In this document: positions 63,669 through 64,000 of the stretch, piece after piece
How positions within the stretch are numbered: the first letter of the stretch is position 1
Layout: every line of letters begins with the position of its first letter
Source: Desulfuromonadales bacterium
GTDB lineage: Bacteria; Desulfobacterota; Desulfuromonadia; Desulfuromonadales; Syntrophotaleaceae
Length of the DNA stretch: 64,000 nt
Reading direction: 5' to 3'
Assembly (NCBI GenBank): GCA_030154185.1
Contig: JASKKK010000003.1
Coordinates: 23,352 to 87,351 of the forward strand
Program-made: the position numbers and the translations under genes
The notes under the pieces: generated by a model
Databases searched by the model: none
The model's input: only the letters and a program-made list of their open reading frames with translations
What the model was told of the DNA's origin: nothing

Positions 63669-64000
63669 ATGAGCAACAGCCAAACAGCGGAGCAAAGGGT
63701 GGCAGCCTGCCTGCAGCTCAGTCCAAAAGGCGAAGAGATGCTGAAAATCGTCCTCCAGGAGAGGCTTCCCGAAGCTGAGCAGAAGCAATGGCAGGACTTC
63801 GACTCGCGTTTTCGTCAATGCTGCATAAAGGAGACGAACGGCACCGTGGTCTTCGACGATGAGGCCTTTGCCGCGTTTGCCGAAGATTTCCACGATAGAC
63901 TGATCAACAGGGGAGTGGAGATTTACAACGGTTGTTCAAAAGCTCTGGCAGGACTGGAAGGTCACGACTGCCGCGTCCTGAGATGCCTGGCCCAGATCTA
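63669..64000 (+). CDS. Unrecognised protein, partial (3' end outside window)
   Basis: An open frame of 110 codons running off the end, missed by the ORF track because it has no stop. AAAGGA lies six bases before ATG 63669 (another in-frame ATG is at 63663). The start reads MSNSQTAEQRVAACLQLS, with EAFAAFAEDFHDRL later, soluble and helical, with several cysteines (QCCIKE, YNGCSK, HDCRVLRC). I do not recognise the family. It starts 32 bases after the repressor gene and may be cotranscribed with it. Confidence 0.6.
   Translation, partial: MSNSQTAEQRVAACLQLSPKGEEMLKIVLQERLPEAEQKQWQDFDSRFRQCCIKETNGTVVFDDEAFAAFAEDFHDRLINRGVEIYNGCSKALAGLEGHDCRVLRCLAQI

Overview
The window is about 64 kb of roughly 58-60 % GC bacterial chromosome with dense, mostly operonic, vertically typical genes. 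I see no rRNA, no tRNA that I could recognise, no insertion sequence, no phage and no CRISPR array. The gene mix suggests a Gram-negative, anaerobic or microaerobic bacterium of the Desulfuromonadales type (Geobacter/Pelobacter/Syntrophotalea-like). It includes TamB, autotransporter and RND outer-membrane genes, glutamyl-tRNA-based heme synthesis with hemA next to a CcsA-like gene and a fused cobA-hemD, a cytochrome bd oxidase, a lut-type lactate oxidation system, sigma-54 activators and many two-component proteins. The assignment is inference from gene content, not from any database search.

Left part (1-15.9 kb): the 3' end of tamB; marC; an archaeal-type S-adenosylmethionine synthetase; an arsR-type regulator/permease/thioredoxin-like operon with a visible operator; queH; a triple-PAS hybrid histidine kinase; rdgC coupled to a truncated gamma-glutamylcyclotransferase-like gene; a TrkA-N/CPA2 antiporter pair; and a triple-GAF sigma-54 activator.

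16-23 kb looks like accessory DNA. A very large autotransporter carries an N-terminal matrixin-like metalloprotease domain and about 15 degenerate 25-residue repeats. It is interrupted by a one-base frameshift in a seven-G tract, so it may be phase-variable. Its leader can fold so that the ribosome binding site is paired. Next to it is a GNAT / beta-keto-acid cleavage enzyme / PP-loop ATPase operon whose pathway I do not recognise. These are the best candidates for undescribed biology.

23-32 kb is one long minus-strand tetrapyrrole operon: SIS protein, siroheme dehydrogenase, CcsA-like, hemA, hemC, cobA-hemD, hemB, DUF2270 and an M16 peptidase. It is driven by a good sigma-70 promoter. It is followed by trxA and a second tightly coupled minus-strand operon: dapF, HIT, HAD, nfo, dtd, darP.

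36-54 kb: a small unknown gene coupled to a metallo-beta-lactamase-fold hydrolase, an MshEN-domain protein, a zinc-ribbon/RDD protein, prmA-rsmE, an OmpR/CusS-type two-component pair followed by a DegP/HtrA protease, an RNase Z-like protein, a NarL-type two-component pair followed by lutC and a lutB-lutA fusion, a helix-hairpin-helix-like protein, and an AI-2E family transporter. 54-64 kb: cydAB, then a complete tripartite RND efflux operon (outer-membrane lipoprotein, adaptor, pump) with a palindromic operator over its promoter and a downstream TetR/AcrR repressor gene, then a partial unknown gene.
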